Assembly (NCBI RefSeq): GCF_001620365.2
Contig: NZ_LQMT02000013.1
Coordinates: 37,917 to 101,916 of the forward strand
Reading direction: 5' to 3'
DNA: 64,000 bases
Source: Amycolatopsis keratiniphila subsp. keratiniphila
GTDB taxonomy: Bacteria > Actinomycetota > Actinomycetes > Mycobacteriales > Pseudonocardiaceae
Under the pieces are notes generated by a model. The model saw nothing but the letters and a program-made list of their open reading frames with translations. It did no database searches and was not told the DNA's origin. Within the stretch, counting starts at the first letter, position 1; the number at the start of each line of letters is the position of its first letter. Both the position numbers and the translations under genes were made by a program. This document shows positions 17,326 to 25,349 of the stretch, piece after piece.

Positions 17326-18489
17326 ATGGTCCTGTCCCCGCGCGCGGCCACCCGGCCGCGCAACCGCAAGCAGCAGATCGTCGACGCGGCCGGGCGGATC
17401 TTCAGCGAGCACGGCTACCACGCGGCGTCGATGGAGGAGATCGCCGCCGACGTGGGAATCACCGCGGCGGCCCTGTACCGGCACTTCCCGAACAAGTACG
17501 CGTTGTTCGCCGCGTGTGCGAACGTCATGGCCGATCGGCTCGTCGCCACGCTCGACGAGGTGGCGCCCGGCGCCCCGCTGGCGGACGTGCTCGCCGCCGT
17601 CACGCAGGGGACGGTCGTCCATCGCGCGTCGAGTGGCCTGTACCGCTGGGAATCCCGGTACCTCGAACGTGCGGACCGGCAGTCGCTCGCGCTGAAGTTC
17701 GGGCAGGTCGTGGACCGGGTGGCCGAGGCGGTGCGGCGCGAGTACCCGCTTCCCGACGAGGGCTTGCGGGCGGTGGCCGCCCTCGGCGTGATCGGGTCGA
17801 TCACGATGCACCGCACCTCGATCGCCCAGCGCCGGGTCGAAGAGGTACTGGTCGAGTCCGCTCTGCGCGTGGCCGCGACCGATCCGACGACGGGCGTCCC
17901 TGGCACGCACGCCGTCGAGCTGCCGTCCGGCACGGAGCCCCGCACCCGGCGTTCGGAGATCATCGAGGCGGCCATCCCGCTGTTCGAACGGGACGGATTC
18001 GCCAACGTCACGAACGGCCGGATCGCCGAAGCCGTCGGGCTGGTGCCGTCCGCGCTCTACCGGTATTTCCCCGGCAAGGCCGACATTCTCGCCGCCGCCT
18101 GTCTGCAGGCCGCGGGAATCCTGGCCCAGGCGGTGGAGCAGAACCTTCGCGACGTCGACGGCCCGAGCGAGGCGCTGCTCGCGCTGGCGCGGACCTACGT
18201 GGCCTACAGCTTCGAGCACACCGCGCTCACCAGCGTCGCCAACGCCGAACTCGCGGGTCTGCCCGCGGCCCTGCAGCGTCCTTTGGTCGGCGCGCAGCGC
18301 GAGCACATCGCCGTCTGGGAACGGCATTTGCGGTCGGCGCGGCCGGAACTCGACCAACGTCAGGCGAGGGTGCTCGTGCACGCCGGTTTCGGGGTGGTGG
18401 TCGAAGCGGGACGGAGGTTGCGCTGGGAGGACGTCCCCGCCAACCGTGACGCCGTCAGCGCCTTGCTCGTCGGAGCGTTGGGGATCTGA
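17326..18489 (+). CDS. Double TetR regulator (two TetR units in one chain)
   Basis: A 387-residue protein containing two complete TetR N-terminal HTH domains. The first is 'RKQQIVDAAGRIFSEHGYHA' with 'ITAAALYRHFPNKYALF' (about residues 14-60). The second is 'RRSEIIEAAIPLFERDGFAN' with 'LVPSALYRYFPGKADIL' (about 208-255). Each is followed by a helical ligand domain. ATG 17326 is chosen over an upstream TTG. It is divergent from the ligase-lcp operon with 156 bp between, and is its likely regulator; TetR proteins also control lcp in other rubber degraders. A weak CGAT-N6-ATCG dyad at 17239-17252 is a possible operator. Confidence 0.88.
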   Translation: MVLSPRAATRPRNRKQQIVDAAGRIFSEHGYHAASMEEIAADVGITAAALYRHFPNKYALFAACANVMADRLVATLDEVAPGAPLADVLAAVTQGTVVHRASSGLYRWESRYLERADRQSLALKFGQVVDRVAEAVRREYPLPDEGLRAVAALGVIGSITMHRTSIAQRRVEEVLVESALRVAATDPTTGVPGTHAVELPSGTEPRTRRSEIIEAAIPLFERDGFANVTNGRIAEAVGLVPSALYRYFPGKADILAAACLQAAGILAQAVEQNLRDVDGPSEALLALARTYVAYSFEHTALTSVANAELAGLPAALQRPLVGAQREHIAVWERHLRSARPELDQRQARVLVHAGFGVVVEAGRRLRWEDVPANRDAVSALLVGALGI

Positions 18490-18501
18490 CGCGCCGACGG
18501 C

Positions 18502-19263
18502 TCAGGGCTCGCGGTGGCCGAGGCCTGCCGAGACCTGCCGGGCCGCGCGGCCGACGACGCGGTTCAGGCCGCGCATCCGGGCGGCGGGCATGTACGGCCG
18601 GGTCGCCGAAACGCTGATGGCCCCGGCGATCGCGCCGGTGGCGTCCCGGATCGGCGCCGCGACACAGCGGATCCCCGGTTCGTTGTCCTCCAGGTCCATC
18701 GCCACCCCGGACTCCGCGTACTCGCGCATGCGCGCCAGGAACGCGTCGACGTCCTCCGGGCGCACCCTGCCGGGTTCCACGGGTGTCTCGGCCAGGTAGA
18801 GGTCCCGCCATTCCGGCGCGGAGTCCAGCAGCAGCGCCATACCGACACCGGTGCGGGTCAACGGCATCCGGTGCCCGATCCGCGAGCGCATCTCCGCACC
18901 CCGTGAGCCGGGCAGCTTGTCCAGGTACAGCACCGAATCCCCGTCGCGGACGGCCAGATGCACCGTGTCGCGCAACTGCTCCGCCAGCTCCTCCAGCACC
19001 GGCCGGGCGACCACCGGCAGCGGACTGCCGTGCAGTGCCTGGAAACCCAGCTCGATCAAGGTGGGCCCGAGCGCGTAACCGTCCCGTCCACTGCGCAGGT
19101 ATCCCTCGCTGACCAGCAGCTGGACCAGCCGGTGCGCGGTGCTGCGGCCCAGCCCGGTGTCCTCGACCAGCCCGCGGAGGTCGGTCTCGCCGCCGGCGAC
19201 CGCGCGGATCAGCGCGAGGCCGCGGGCGAGGGTCTGGGTGCCGGGCGGTGCCGTGTCGGACAT
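18502..19263 (-). CDS. IclR-family regulator of the galactonate operon
   Basis: A 253-residue IclR protein. The N-terminal winged helix reads 'GLALIRAVAGGETDLRGLVE', then 'GLGRSTAHRLVQLLVSEGYL'. The effector domain ends with the typical 'CVAAPIRDATGAIAGAISVS'. It is divergent from dgoK with 55 bp between and is the only regulator of the dgo cluster, so it most likely responds to galactonate or an intermediate. E. coli uses a GntR-type DgoR, so the regulator class differs here. Confidence 0.9.
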   Translation of the reverse strand: MSDTAPPGTQTLARGLALIRAVAGGETDLRGLVEDTGLGRSTAHRLVQLLVSEGYLRSGRDGYALGPTLIELGFQALHGSPLPVVARPVLEELAEQLRDTVHLAVRDGDSVLYLDKLPGSRGAEMRSRIGHRMPLTRTGVGMALLLDSAPEWRDLYLAETPVEPGRVRPEDVDAFLARMREYAESGVAMDLEDNEPGIRCVAAPIRDATGAIAGAISVSATRPYMPAARMRGLNRVVGRAARQVSAGLGHREP

Positions 19264-19270
19264 ACCGGAA

Positions 19271-19285
19271 TCCTACATATAGGGA
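19271..19285. promoter_or_regulatory. Candidate IclR operator
   Basis: The dyad CCTA-CATA-TAGG (19272-19283) lies in the 55-bp gap between the iclR-type gene and dgoK, the only short symmetric element there. Arms are only 4 nt, so the call is tentative. Confidence 0.3.
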
Positions 19286-19318
19286 CGGCGATCGCATTAT
19301 CGGGAACGCGACCGCACG

Positions 19319-20299
19319 ATGTCGCTCGTGACCGACACCGAACCCGCCTTGATCGCGCTCGACTGGGGAACCTCCGGTCAGCGTGCCTGGCTGCTCGGCG
19401 CGGACGGCGGGATCCTGGCCGCCCGCAGCGCCGGGCGTGGACTGCTGACCACGACCGAGGACGTGGACCTCGATGACCCGCGAGCCAGGGAGGCCGCCTA
19501 CGAGTCCGCCTTCCGGAAGACCTGCGGAGACTGGCTCACGGAAGTCCCCGGGCTGCCCGCCCTCGCCGCCGGCATGGTGGGCAGCGCGCAGGGCTGGGCC
19601 GACTCCGGCTACCGCACCGTCCCGGCGAGCCTCGACTTCCCGTCCCTCGTCCCGGTGTCCCACCGCGGCGGCGTGCTCCATCTCGTGCCGGGACTGCGGA
19701 TCCCGTCCGGTGCGCACCCCGGCGACGTGATCCGCGGCGAGGAAACCCAGTTGGTCGGCGTACTCGAAACGCTCGGCGGTCCCGGCGGACCGCTCACCGT
19801 GGTACTCCCCGGCACGCACAGCAAATGGGTCCGCGTCGAGGACGGGATCGTCACCGGCTTCACCACCGCGATGACCGGCGAACTGTACGGATTGCTGATC
19901 ACACACGGCATCCTCGCCCGCACGGCCGCCGATCCGGTCGCCGACGACGAGGCCTTCTCCCGGGGACTGGCCGCGGGACGGCGTTCGCGCGGGCTCGCCA
20001 CGGAGGCGTTCGGTGCCCGCCCGCTCGTGCTCGACGGCGTCCTAAAACCGGCGTCGCTGCCCGACTACCTCTCCGGTGTCCTGATCGCCGACGAGGTCTC
20101 GCATCTGTTGCGTGACAACGACACCCGCGTGGTGCTGTGCGGCGCGGACGAACTCTGCCGTCGCTACGCCACCGCCCTCGCCGACAGGGGAGTGGAGGCC
20201 ACCGTGCTGTCCGAAGAGGTCACCGCCCGAGGGCTGTGGCGGATCGCGACGGCCGCCGGACTGCTCGAAGACCGTCTCGAAAGGACACTGAAACCGTGA
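19319..20299 (+). CDS. dgoK: 2-dehydro-3-deoxygalactonokinase
   Basis: Phosphorylates 2-keto-3-deoxygalactonate in the De Ley-Doudoroff pathway. The 326-residue DgoK-family protein shows 'LIALDWGTSGQRAWLLGADG' (phosphate-binding start), 'GMVGSAQGW', 'IRGEETQLVG' and 'LPGTHSKWV', the usual DgoK signatures. Start ATG 19319; GTG 19328 is an alternative because no strong ribosome-binding site is seen. It overlaps dgoA by GTGA. Confidence 0.92.
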   Translation: MSLVTDTEPALIALDWGTSGQRAWLLGADGGILAARSAGRGLLTTTEDVDLDDPRAREAAYESAFRKTCGDWLTEVPGLPALAAGMVGSAQGWADSGYRTVPASLDFPSLVPVSHRGGVLHLVPGLRIPSGAHPGDVIRGEETQLVGVLETLGGPGGPLTVVLPGTHSKWVRVEDGIVTGFTTAMTGELYGLLITHGILARTAADPVADDEAFSRGLAAGRRSRGLATEAFGARPLVLDGVLKPASLPDYLSGVLIADEVSHLLRDNDTRVVLCGADELCRRYATALADRGVEATVLSEEVTARGLWRIATAAGLLEDRLERTLKP

Positions 20300-20892
20300 C
20301 CGGATTGATCGCGATCCTGCGCGGGGTGACCCCGGCCGAGGTCGTCGGCGTCGGCCGGGCGCTCGTCGACGCCGGATTCCCCGCCATCGAGGTGCCACTG
20401 AACTCGCCGGAACCGTTCGCGAGCGTCCGCCTGCTCGCCGACGCGTTCGGGGACCGGTGCGAGATCGGCGCGGGCACCGTGCTCACCACCGAAGACGTCG
20501 GCCGGGCGAAGGCGGCCGGGGCGCGGCTGATCGTGGCGCCCAACACCGATCCCGCAGTGATCTCCGCCGCCGTGGCCGAGGGGATGACGCCGTACCCCGG
20601 GGTCGCCACACCGACCGAGGCGTTCACCGCGCTGGCCGCGGGCGCCCGATATCTCAAGCTGTTCCCCGCCGACGCGGTCGGGATCGGGGGCATGAAGGCG
20701 TGGCGCGCCGTGCTGCCGCGCGAAGCCGGACTGCTGCCGGTCGGCGGGGTCGACGAAACGAACCTGGCGGCCTGGGCCGCCGCCGGGGCGGCCGGGGCGG
20801 GGCTGGGTTCCTGCCTCTACCGGCCGGGTGACACCGCCGACGCGGTCGGCGTCCGTGCCCGCGCACTTTCCGAGATCTGGCACCAGGAATAG
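20296..20892 (+). CDS. dgoA: 2-dehydro-3-deoxy-6-phosphogalactonate aldolase
   Basis: Class I aldolase splitting KDPGal to pyruvate and glyceraldehyde 3-phosphate. The 198-residue protein has the KDPG/KDPGal fold motifs: 'LIAILRGV' start, 'IEVPLNSPEP', 'GAGTVLT', 'APNTDP', Schiff-base Lys in 'YLKLFPAD' and the phosphate-binding 'PVGGVDETN'. The GTG start overlaps the dgoK stop by 4 bp, giving translational coupling. Unlike in E. coli it is not fused to the dehydratase. Confidence 0.93.
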   Translation: MTGLIAILRGVTPAEVVGVGRALVDAGFPAIEVPLNSPEPFASVRLLADAFGDRCEIGAGTVLTTEDVGRAKAAGARLIVAPNTDPAVISAAVAEGMTPYPGVATPTEAFTALAAGARYLKLFPADAVGIGGMKAWRAVLPREAGLLPVGGVDETNLAAWAAAGAAGAGLGSCLYRPGDTADAVGVRARALSEIWHQE

Positions 20893-20903
20893 GAAAAAGA
20901 ACC

Positions 20904-22052
20904 ATGAAGATCGTGTCAATGACGACATATCAGGTGCCGCCGCGCTGGTCGTTCCTGAAGATCGAAACGGACGAGGGTGTCACCGGCTGGGGCGAACCGG
21001 TCCTCGAGGGCCGGGCCGCTTCGGTGGCCGCGACCGTCGAGGAGCTCTCCGACTACCTGATCGGCAAAGACCCCTCGCAGATCGAGGATCTGTGGACCGT
21101 GCTGTACCGCGGCGGGTTCTATCGGGGCGGCGGTCTCCACATGAGCGCACTGGCCGGGATCGACCAGGCCCTGTGGGACATCAAGGGCAAGGCGCTCGGC
21201 GTCCCCGTGCACGAACTGCTCGGCGGCCGGGTGCGCGAGGCGATCAAGGTGTACTCGTGGATCGGCGGCGACCGTCCGGCCGAGACCGCCCGCGCCGCCC
21301 GCGAGGTGGTGGACCGCGGGTTCAGCGCGGTGAAGATGAACGGGACCGAGGAACTGTCCTATCTGGACACCTGGGACAAGGTCGACCGCTGCGTGGCCAA
21401 TGTGGACGCGGTGCGCCGGGCGGTGGGACCGAACATCGGTATCGGGGTTGACTTCCACGGCCGCGTGCACAAGCCGATGGCCAAGGTCCTGCTGCGCGAA
21501 CTGGAGCCTTACCGGCTGATGTTCGTCGAGGAACCGGTGCTTTCCGAGCACGTCGACGGATTCGCCGACGTCCTCCGCAACTCGCCGATCCCGATCGCGC
21601 TCGGCGAGCGGCTGTTCTCGCGGTGGGATTTCAAGACCGTGCTGGCGTCGGGCGCCGTCGACATCATCCAGCCGGACCCGTCGCACTGCGGCGGCATCAC
21701 CGAGGCACGCAAGATCGCGCACATGGCCGAGGCGTACGACGTCGGCCTGGCGCTGCACTGCCCGCTCGGCCCGATCGCGCTGGCGGCCTGCCTGCAGATC
21801 GACGCGGGCTGCTACAACGCGACGATCCAGGAGCAGAGCCTCGGCATCCACTACAACACGAGCAACGACCTCCTCGACTACCTGGCGGATCCGTCGGTGT
21901 TCGCCTACGACGGGGGACAGGTCGTCATCCCCCGCGGGCCGGGGCTGGGCATCGAGATCAACGAGGAGTACGTCGCCGAACGGGCGGCCGAGGGCCATCG
22001 CTGGCGGAATCCGGTGTGGCGGCACGCCGACGGCTCCTTCGCGGAATGGTGA
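20904..22052 (+). CDS. dgoD: D-galactonate dehydratase
   Basis: Enolase-superfamily enzyme (mandelate racemase subgroup) dehydrating D-galactonate to 2-keto-3-deoxygalactonate. At 382 residues it has canonical length. Metal and acid-base residues are visible in 'FSAVKMNGTEEL', 'GIGVDFHGR' (Asp), 'FVEEPV' (Glu), 'LGERLFSRWDF' (Glu) and 'LALHCPLGP' (catalytic His). It starts 11 bp after dgoA and is overlapped or closely followed by the transporter. Confidence 0.93.
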   Translation: MKIVSMTTYQVPPRWSFLKIETDEGVTGWGEPVLEGRAASVAATVEELSDYLIGKDPSQIEDLWTVLYRGGFYRGGGLHMSALAGIDQALWDIKGKALGVPVHELLGGRVREAIKVYSWIGGDRPAETARAAREVVDRGFSAVKMNGTEELSYLDTWDKVDRCVANVDAVRRAVGPNIGIGVDFHGRVHKPMAKVLLRELEPYRLMFVEEPVLSEHVDGFADVLRNSPIPIALGERLFSRWDFKTVLASGAVDIIQPDPSHCGGITEARKIAHMAEAYDVGLALHCPLGPIALAACLQIDAGCYNATIQEQSLGIHYNTSNDLLDYLADPSVFAYDGGQVVIPRGPGLGIEINEEYVAERAAEGHRWRNPVWRHADGSFAEW

Positions 22053-22057
22053 GCGTG

Positions 22058-23365
22058 ATGACCACTGCCGTGCGTCCCACCAGGTTCCGGGTGCTCATCG
22101 CGGTGATGCTGTTCATCACCGTCGTCATCAACTATCTCGACCGGTCGAACCTGTCGATCGCGATGCCCGCAATCGCAGGCGAACTCGATCTGTCCAAAGC
22201 GGAACAGGGCATCCTCCTGTCGGCCTTCGGCTGGACCTACGCCGCGCTGCAACTGCCCGGCGGCTGGCTCGTCGACAAGATCCCGCCGCGGCTGCTCTAT
22301 CCGGCCTGCCTGATCCTGTGGTCGCTCGCGACGTTCTTCATGGGGATCATCGGCGGGTTCGTGGCGCTGATCGCGTTGCGGCTGATGGTCGGCGTCTTCG
22401 AGGCGCCCGCCTATCCGATCAACAGCAAGATCGCGACCGTCTGGTTCCCGGAACGCGAACGCGCCACGGCGATCGGCTTCTACACCTCGGGCCAGTTCAT
22501 CGGCCTCGCCCTCCTGACGCCCGTGCTGTCCTGGTTGCAGACCGTGCTTTCGTGGCACTGGGTGTTCATCGCCACCGGTCTGGTCGGCATCCTCTGGGCC
22601 GTGCTCTGGTACGCGAAGTACCGCGAACCGCGTGACTCGCGGGCCAACGAGGCCGAGGTGGAGCTGATCAGCTCCGGCGGCGGCCTGGTGGACCTGCCGC
22701 GCGAACGACCGGAGCGGGCGCGGATTACGCGTGCGGATCTGGCGACCGTGCTGGGCAGCCGGAAGCTGTGGGGGATCTACTTCGGACAGTTCTGCCTGAC
22801 GTCCACGCTCTGGTTCTTCCTCACCTGGTTCCCGACGTATCTCGTCGAATACCGGGAAATGGACTACATCAAGTCCGGCTTCCTGGCGTCGCTCCCGTTC
22901 ATCGCGGCTTTGGTCGGTGTGCTGGTTTCCGGTGTCCTGTCGGACTTCCTGGTGCGGCGCGGCGCTTCGCTCGGGGTGGCGCGGAAGGGCCCGATCATCG
23001 CCGGGCTGCTGCTGAGCACCGTGATGGTCATGGCCGGGTTCACCGACTCGACCGCGATGGTCATCGTGATCCTGTCCATCGCCTTCTTCGGCAACGGGCT
23101 CGCCTCGATCACCTGGTCGCTGGTCTCCGCGCTGGCGCCGCGGCGGTTGCTCGGGCTGACCGGCGGGATGTTCAACTTCATCGGGAACCTGTCGTCGATC
23201 GCCACGCCGATCGTCATCGGCCTGATCGTCACCGACGACAGTTTCGCGCCCGGTTTCGCCTACATGACCGTGATCACGGTCGCCGGGATCCTGTCCTACG
23301 TCTTCCTGGTCGGAAAGGTCGAGCGCGTGGCCGCGCGGATACCGGCGGAATCCGCGCGGGTGTGA
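22058..23365 (+). CDS. dgoT: MFS transporter, D-galactonate (ACS family) type
   Basis: A 435-residue 12-span major facilitator. The anion:cation symporter signature is visible: 'INYLDRSNLSIAMP', 'LLSAFGWTYAALQLPGGWLVDKI' near the start of the first half, and 'FVALIALRLMVGVFEAPAYP'. ATG 22058 is preferred, preceded by GGTGAG; a GTG overlapping the dgoD stop is possible. As last gene of the dgo operon it is the likely galactonate importer. Confidence 0.88.
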   Translation: MTTAVRPTRFRVLIAVMLFITVVINYLDRSNLSIAMPAIAGELDLSKAEQGILLSAFGWTYAALQLPGGWLVDKIPPRLLYPACLILWSLATFFMGIIGGFVALIALRLMVGVFEAPAYPINSKIATVWFPERERATAIGFYTSGQFIGLALLTPVLSWLQTVLSWHWVFIATGLVGILWAVLWYAKYREPRDSRANEAEVELISSGGGLVDLPRERPERARITRADLATVLGSRKLWGIYFGQFCLTSTLWFFLTWFPTYLVEYREMDYIKSGFLASLPFIAALVGVLVSGVLSDFLVRRGASLGVARKGPIIAGLLLSTVMVMAGFTDSTAMVIVILSIAFFGNGLASITWSLVSALAPRRLLGLTGGMFNFIGNLSSIATPIVIGLIVTDDSFAPGFAYMTVITVAGILSYVFLVGKVERVAARIPAESARV

Positions 23366-23374
23366 CGGGCCACA

Positions 23375-23401
23375 CCTCACATTTCACGCGGCCGCGTCGT
23401 C
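23375..23401 (+). promoter_or_regulatory. ECF41-type promoter of the CMD-SnoaL operon
   Basis: CCTCACA (23375-23381), a 16-nt spacer, then CGTC (23398-23401). The known ECF41 consensus is of the form TGTCACA-spacer-CGTC. The same CCTCACA-N16-CGTC element precedes the ECF41 sigma gene itself at 25321-25295. The exact duplication of motif and spacing makes chance unlikely. Confidence 0.8.
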
Positions 23402-23439
23402 GGTAGGGCAGAAACATCCACTACCGCAAGGAGAACGCG

Positions 23440-23910
23440 ATGAACGCGCGGCTCGACTACTTCGCCAACCCGGTCGGCGGAAAATTCATGAGGCCCCTGA
23501 TCTCGGCAGGAAGGGGGCTGGCCGACTCGCCCCTGCCGCTCACGATCCAGGAGCTGGTCCGGATGCGCGCGAGCCAGATCAACGGCTGCGCGGTATGCCT
23601 GGACATCCACACCAAGGAAGCCGCCGCCGCGGGCGAAACGGACGTGCGGATCAACCTGGTCGCCGTCTGGCGTGAGGCGTCCGTCTTCAGTGAGGCCGAG
23701 CGTGCCGCGCTGGAGGTGACCGAGCAGGCCTGCCGTATGGCCGACGGCGGCGTAGTCACCGATGAGGCGTGGGCGAACGCCGCCAAGCATTTCGACGAGG
23801 ACCAGCTCGCCGCGCTGGTGGGGGTGATCTCGCTGATCAACGCCTTCAACCGGGTGAACGCCATCGTCCAGAACCCCGGTGGCGACTACCGGGCGGGGCA
23901 GTTCGCATGA
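23440..23910 (+). CDS. AhpD-like / carboxymuconolactone decarboxylase-family protein
   Basis: A 156-residue helical protein with the CMD/AhpD redox site 'GCAVCLDIHTKEA': C50-x2-C53 and H57. Such proteins are thiol-based peroxidase partners or of unknown activity. The ATG has AAGGAG upstream and lies 39 bp after an ECF41-type promoter. CMD-family genes are the commonest targets of ECF41 sigma factors, one of which is encoded 0.4 kb downstream. It overlaps the SnoaL-like gene by ATGA. Confidence 0.9.
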   Translation: MNARLDYFANPVGGKFMRPLISAGRGLADSPLPLTIQELVRMRASQINGCAVCLDIHTKEAAAAGETDVRINLVAVWREASVFSEAERAALEVTEQACRMADGGVVTDEAWANAAKHFDEDQLAALVGVISLINAFNRVNAIVQNPGGDYRAGQFA

Positions 23911-24341
23911 CCGTCACCGAGACGGCACGCAACCGGGCGGCGTTCAGCCGCTTCCACGAGGCGACCAACACCGGCGACTTGGCCCTCATCGAGAAGACGA
24001 TCGACGAGGTCGTCGCGCCGGACGTGGTGTTCCACGCACCGGTGCCGATGGAGACGACCGGGGCGCAGGCACTGAAACAAGTGTGGACGGTGCTGCTCCG
24101 TGCGTTCCCCGACGTGCGGGTCACGGCCGAGGACGTGCTCGCCGACGGGGACAGGATCGTCTGCCGGAACGTCGTCACCGGTACCCACCAAGGCGAGTAC
24201 CGAGGACTGCCCGCCACCGGGAAGACGGTTTCCTACAACGAGATCTTCATCCTCCGCTTCGCCGGAGGGCGGGTCGCCGAGATCTGGGGTGTGGTGGACG
24301 TGCTCACCCAGCTGCGGCAACTCGGCGCCCTCGCGGCGTAG
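23907..24341 (+). CDS. SnoaL-like / ester cyclase-family protein
   Basis: A 144-residue NTF2-fold protein: 'FHEATNTGDLALIEKTIDE', 'DVVFHAPVP', 'AFPDVRVTAEDVLADGDRIV' and 'EIFILRFAGGRVAEIWGVVD' follow the SnoaL-like 'ester cyclase' pattern. No activity can be assigned. It overlaps the CMD gene by 4 bp and converges on the ECF41 sigma gene (3-bp gap). The sigma factor's own C-terminal domain has the same fold, which is suggestive. Confidence 0.82.
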   Translation: MTVTETARNRAAFSRFHEATNTGDLALIEKTIDEVVAPDVVFHAPVPMETTGAQALKQVWTVLLRAFPDVRVTAEDVLADGDRIVCRNVVTGTHQGEYRGLPATGKTVSYNEIFILRFAGGRVAEIWGVVDVLTQLRQLGALAA

Positions 24342-24344
24342 CGG

Positions 24345-25256
24345 TCAGGCTCCGGACCAGGGACGGAGCTTCTCCGGATTCCGCATCCCCCAGATGTGCT
24401 GGATGCGGTCTCCGGAGACGTGGAACGCGAAGACGGCGACGGTCTGTCCTGCCTGTTCGAGCACGAGGCCGGGCAGACCGTTGACGTCCCGCTCCACCAG
24501 ATCGAGTCCGGACGTCCACTGCGCCAACGTGATGAGATAGGAAGCGACTTCGTCGCTCCCTTCGAACGGATGCAGCGCCGCCCTGACGACGCCACCGCCG
24601 TCGCTGGCCGCCTTCACGTCGGGATCGAGCAGACCGATGAGGGCTTGGATGTCCTTGGCCTCCCAAGCTTTCTTGAATTCCCTGACGAGATCGGCCTGCG
24701 TGGCGACCGGGGCAGGCGCGACGCGCGTCGCACGGATACGGCGGCGTGCCGAGGACGCCAGCTGGCGGCAGGCGGCCGGGCTGCGGCCGACGATCTCCGC
24801 GACCTCGGCGAAGGCGTAACGGAACACGTCGTGCAGGACGAACGCGACCCGCTCGGCCGGGGTCAGCGACTCGAGCACGACGAGGAACGCCATGTTGATC
24901 GACTCGTCGAGAGTGATCCGATCGGCCGGGTCGACGGCGGGCGGCCGCCCCGTCGCCCACTCGACGTGTCCCGGCAGCGGCTCGGGAAGCCACTCGCCGA
25001 CGTAGCGTTCCCTCCGCGCGCGTGCCGACCCGAGGAGGTCCAGGCAGATCCGGCTGGCGACCGTCGTCAGCCAGGCTCCCGGGGACTCGATCGCTTCCCG
25101 CTGCGCGGGGGACAAGGCGTACCAACGGGTGTAGGTCTCCTGCACCACGTCCTCGGCCTCGGAAAGGGAACCGATCAGGCGATACGCGAGCCCGATCAGC
25201 TGACGCCGCTCACTCACGATCGCCTTGAGTCCCGGGTCGAGCGTTGGTTCGTTCAT
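24345..25256 (-). CDS. sigJ: ECF41-group (SigJ-like) sigma factor with C-terminal SnoaL-like domain
   Basis: A 303-residue sigma factor. Sigma-2 ('LAYRLIGSLSEAEDVVQETY') and sigma-4 ('LTPAERVAFVLHDVFRYAFA', then 'GRSPAACRQLASSARRRI') are followed by an NTF2-like domain. All three ECF41 hallmarks are present: WLPEP at 89-93 between sigma-2 and sigma-4, DGGG at 219-222 and NPEKL at 293-297. No anti-sigma gene adjoins; the C-terminal domain is known to regulate these factors. ATG 25256 has GGGGGCGG upstream. Its own promoter has the same sequence as the CMD operon promoter, implying autoregulation. The symbol follows the mycobacterial family name. Confidence 0.9.
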   Translation of the reverse strand: MNEPTLDPGLKAIVSERRQLIGLAYRLIGSLSEAEDVVQETYTRWYALSPAQREAIESPGAWLTTVASRICLDLLGSARARRERYVGEWLPEPLPGHVEWATGRPPAVDPADRITLDESINMAFLVVLESLTPAERVAFVLHDVFRYAFAEVAEIVGRSPAACRQLASSARRRIRATRVAPAPVATQADLVREFKKAWEAKDIQALIGLLDPDVKAASDGGGVVRAALHPFEGSDEVASYLITLAQWTSGLDLVERDVNGLPGLVLEQAGQTVAVFAFHVSGDRIQHIWGMRNPEKLRPWSGA

Positions 25257-25294
25257 GGGTTCCGCCCCCTGGTCGCGTGTGGTGTCCCGGGTAC

Positions 25295-25321
25295 GACGAG
25301 ACACCGGCGCCGGATGTGAGG
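25295..25321 (-). promoter_or_regulatory. ECF41-type promoter of the sigma gene
   Basis: On the minus strand: CCTCACA (25321-25315), 16-nt spacer, CGTC (25298-25295), about 40 bp before the sigma ATG. Identical motif and spacing to the promoter at 23375-23401. Confidence 0.8.
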
Positions 25322-25349
25322 TCACCTCCGGCGCCGGTGGGCTAGGCCG

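Noticed and set aside
21905..23380. 491-codon open frame antisense to dgoD/dgoT
   Set aside because: Highly charged, low-complexity composition and full overlap with recognised genes.
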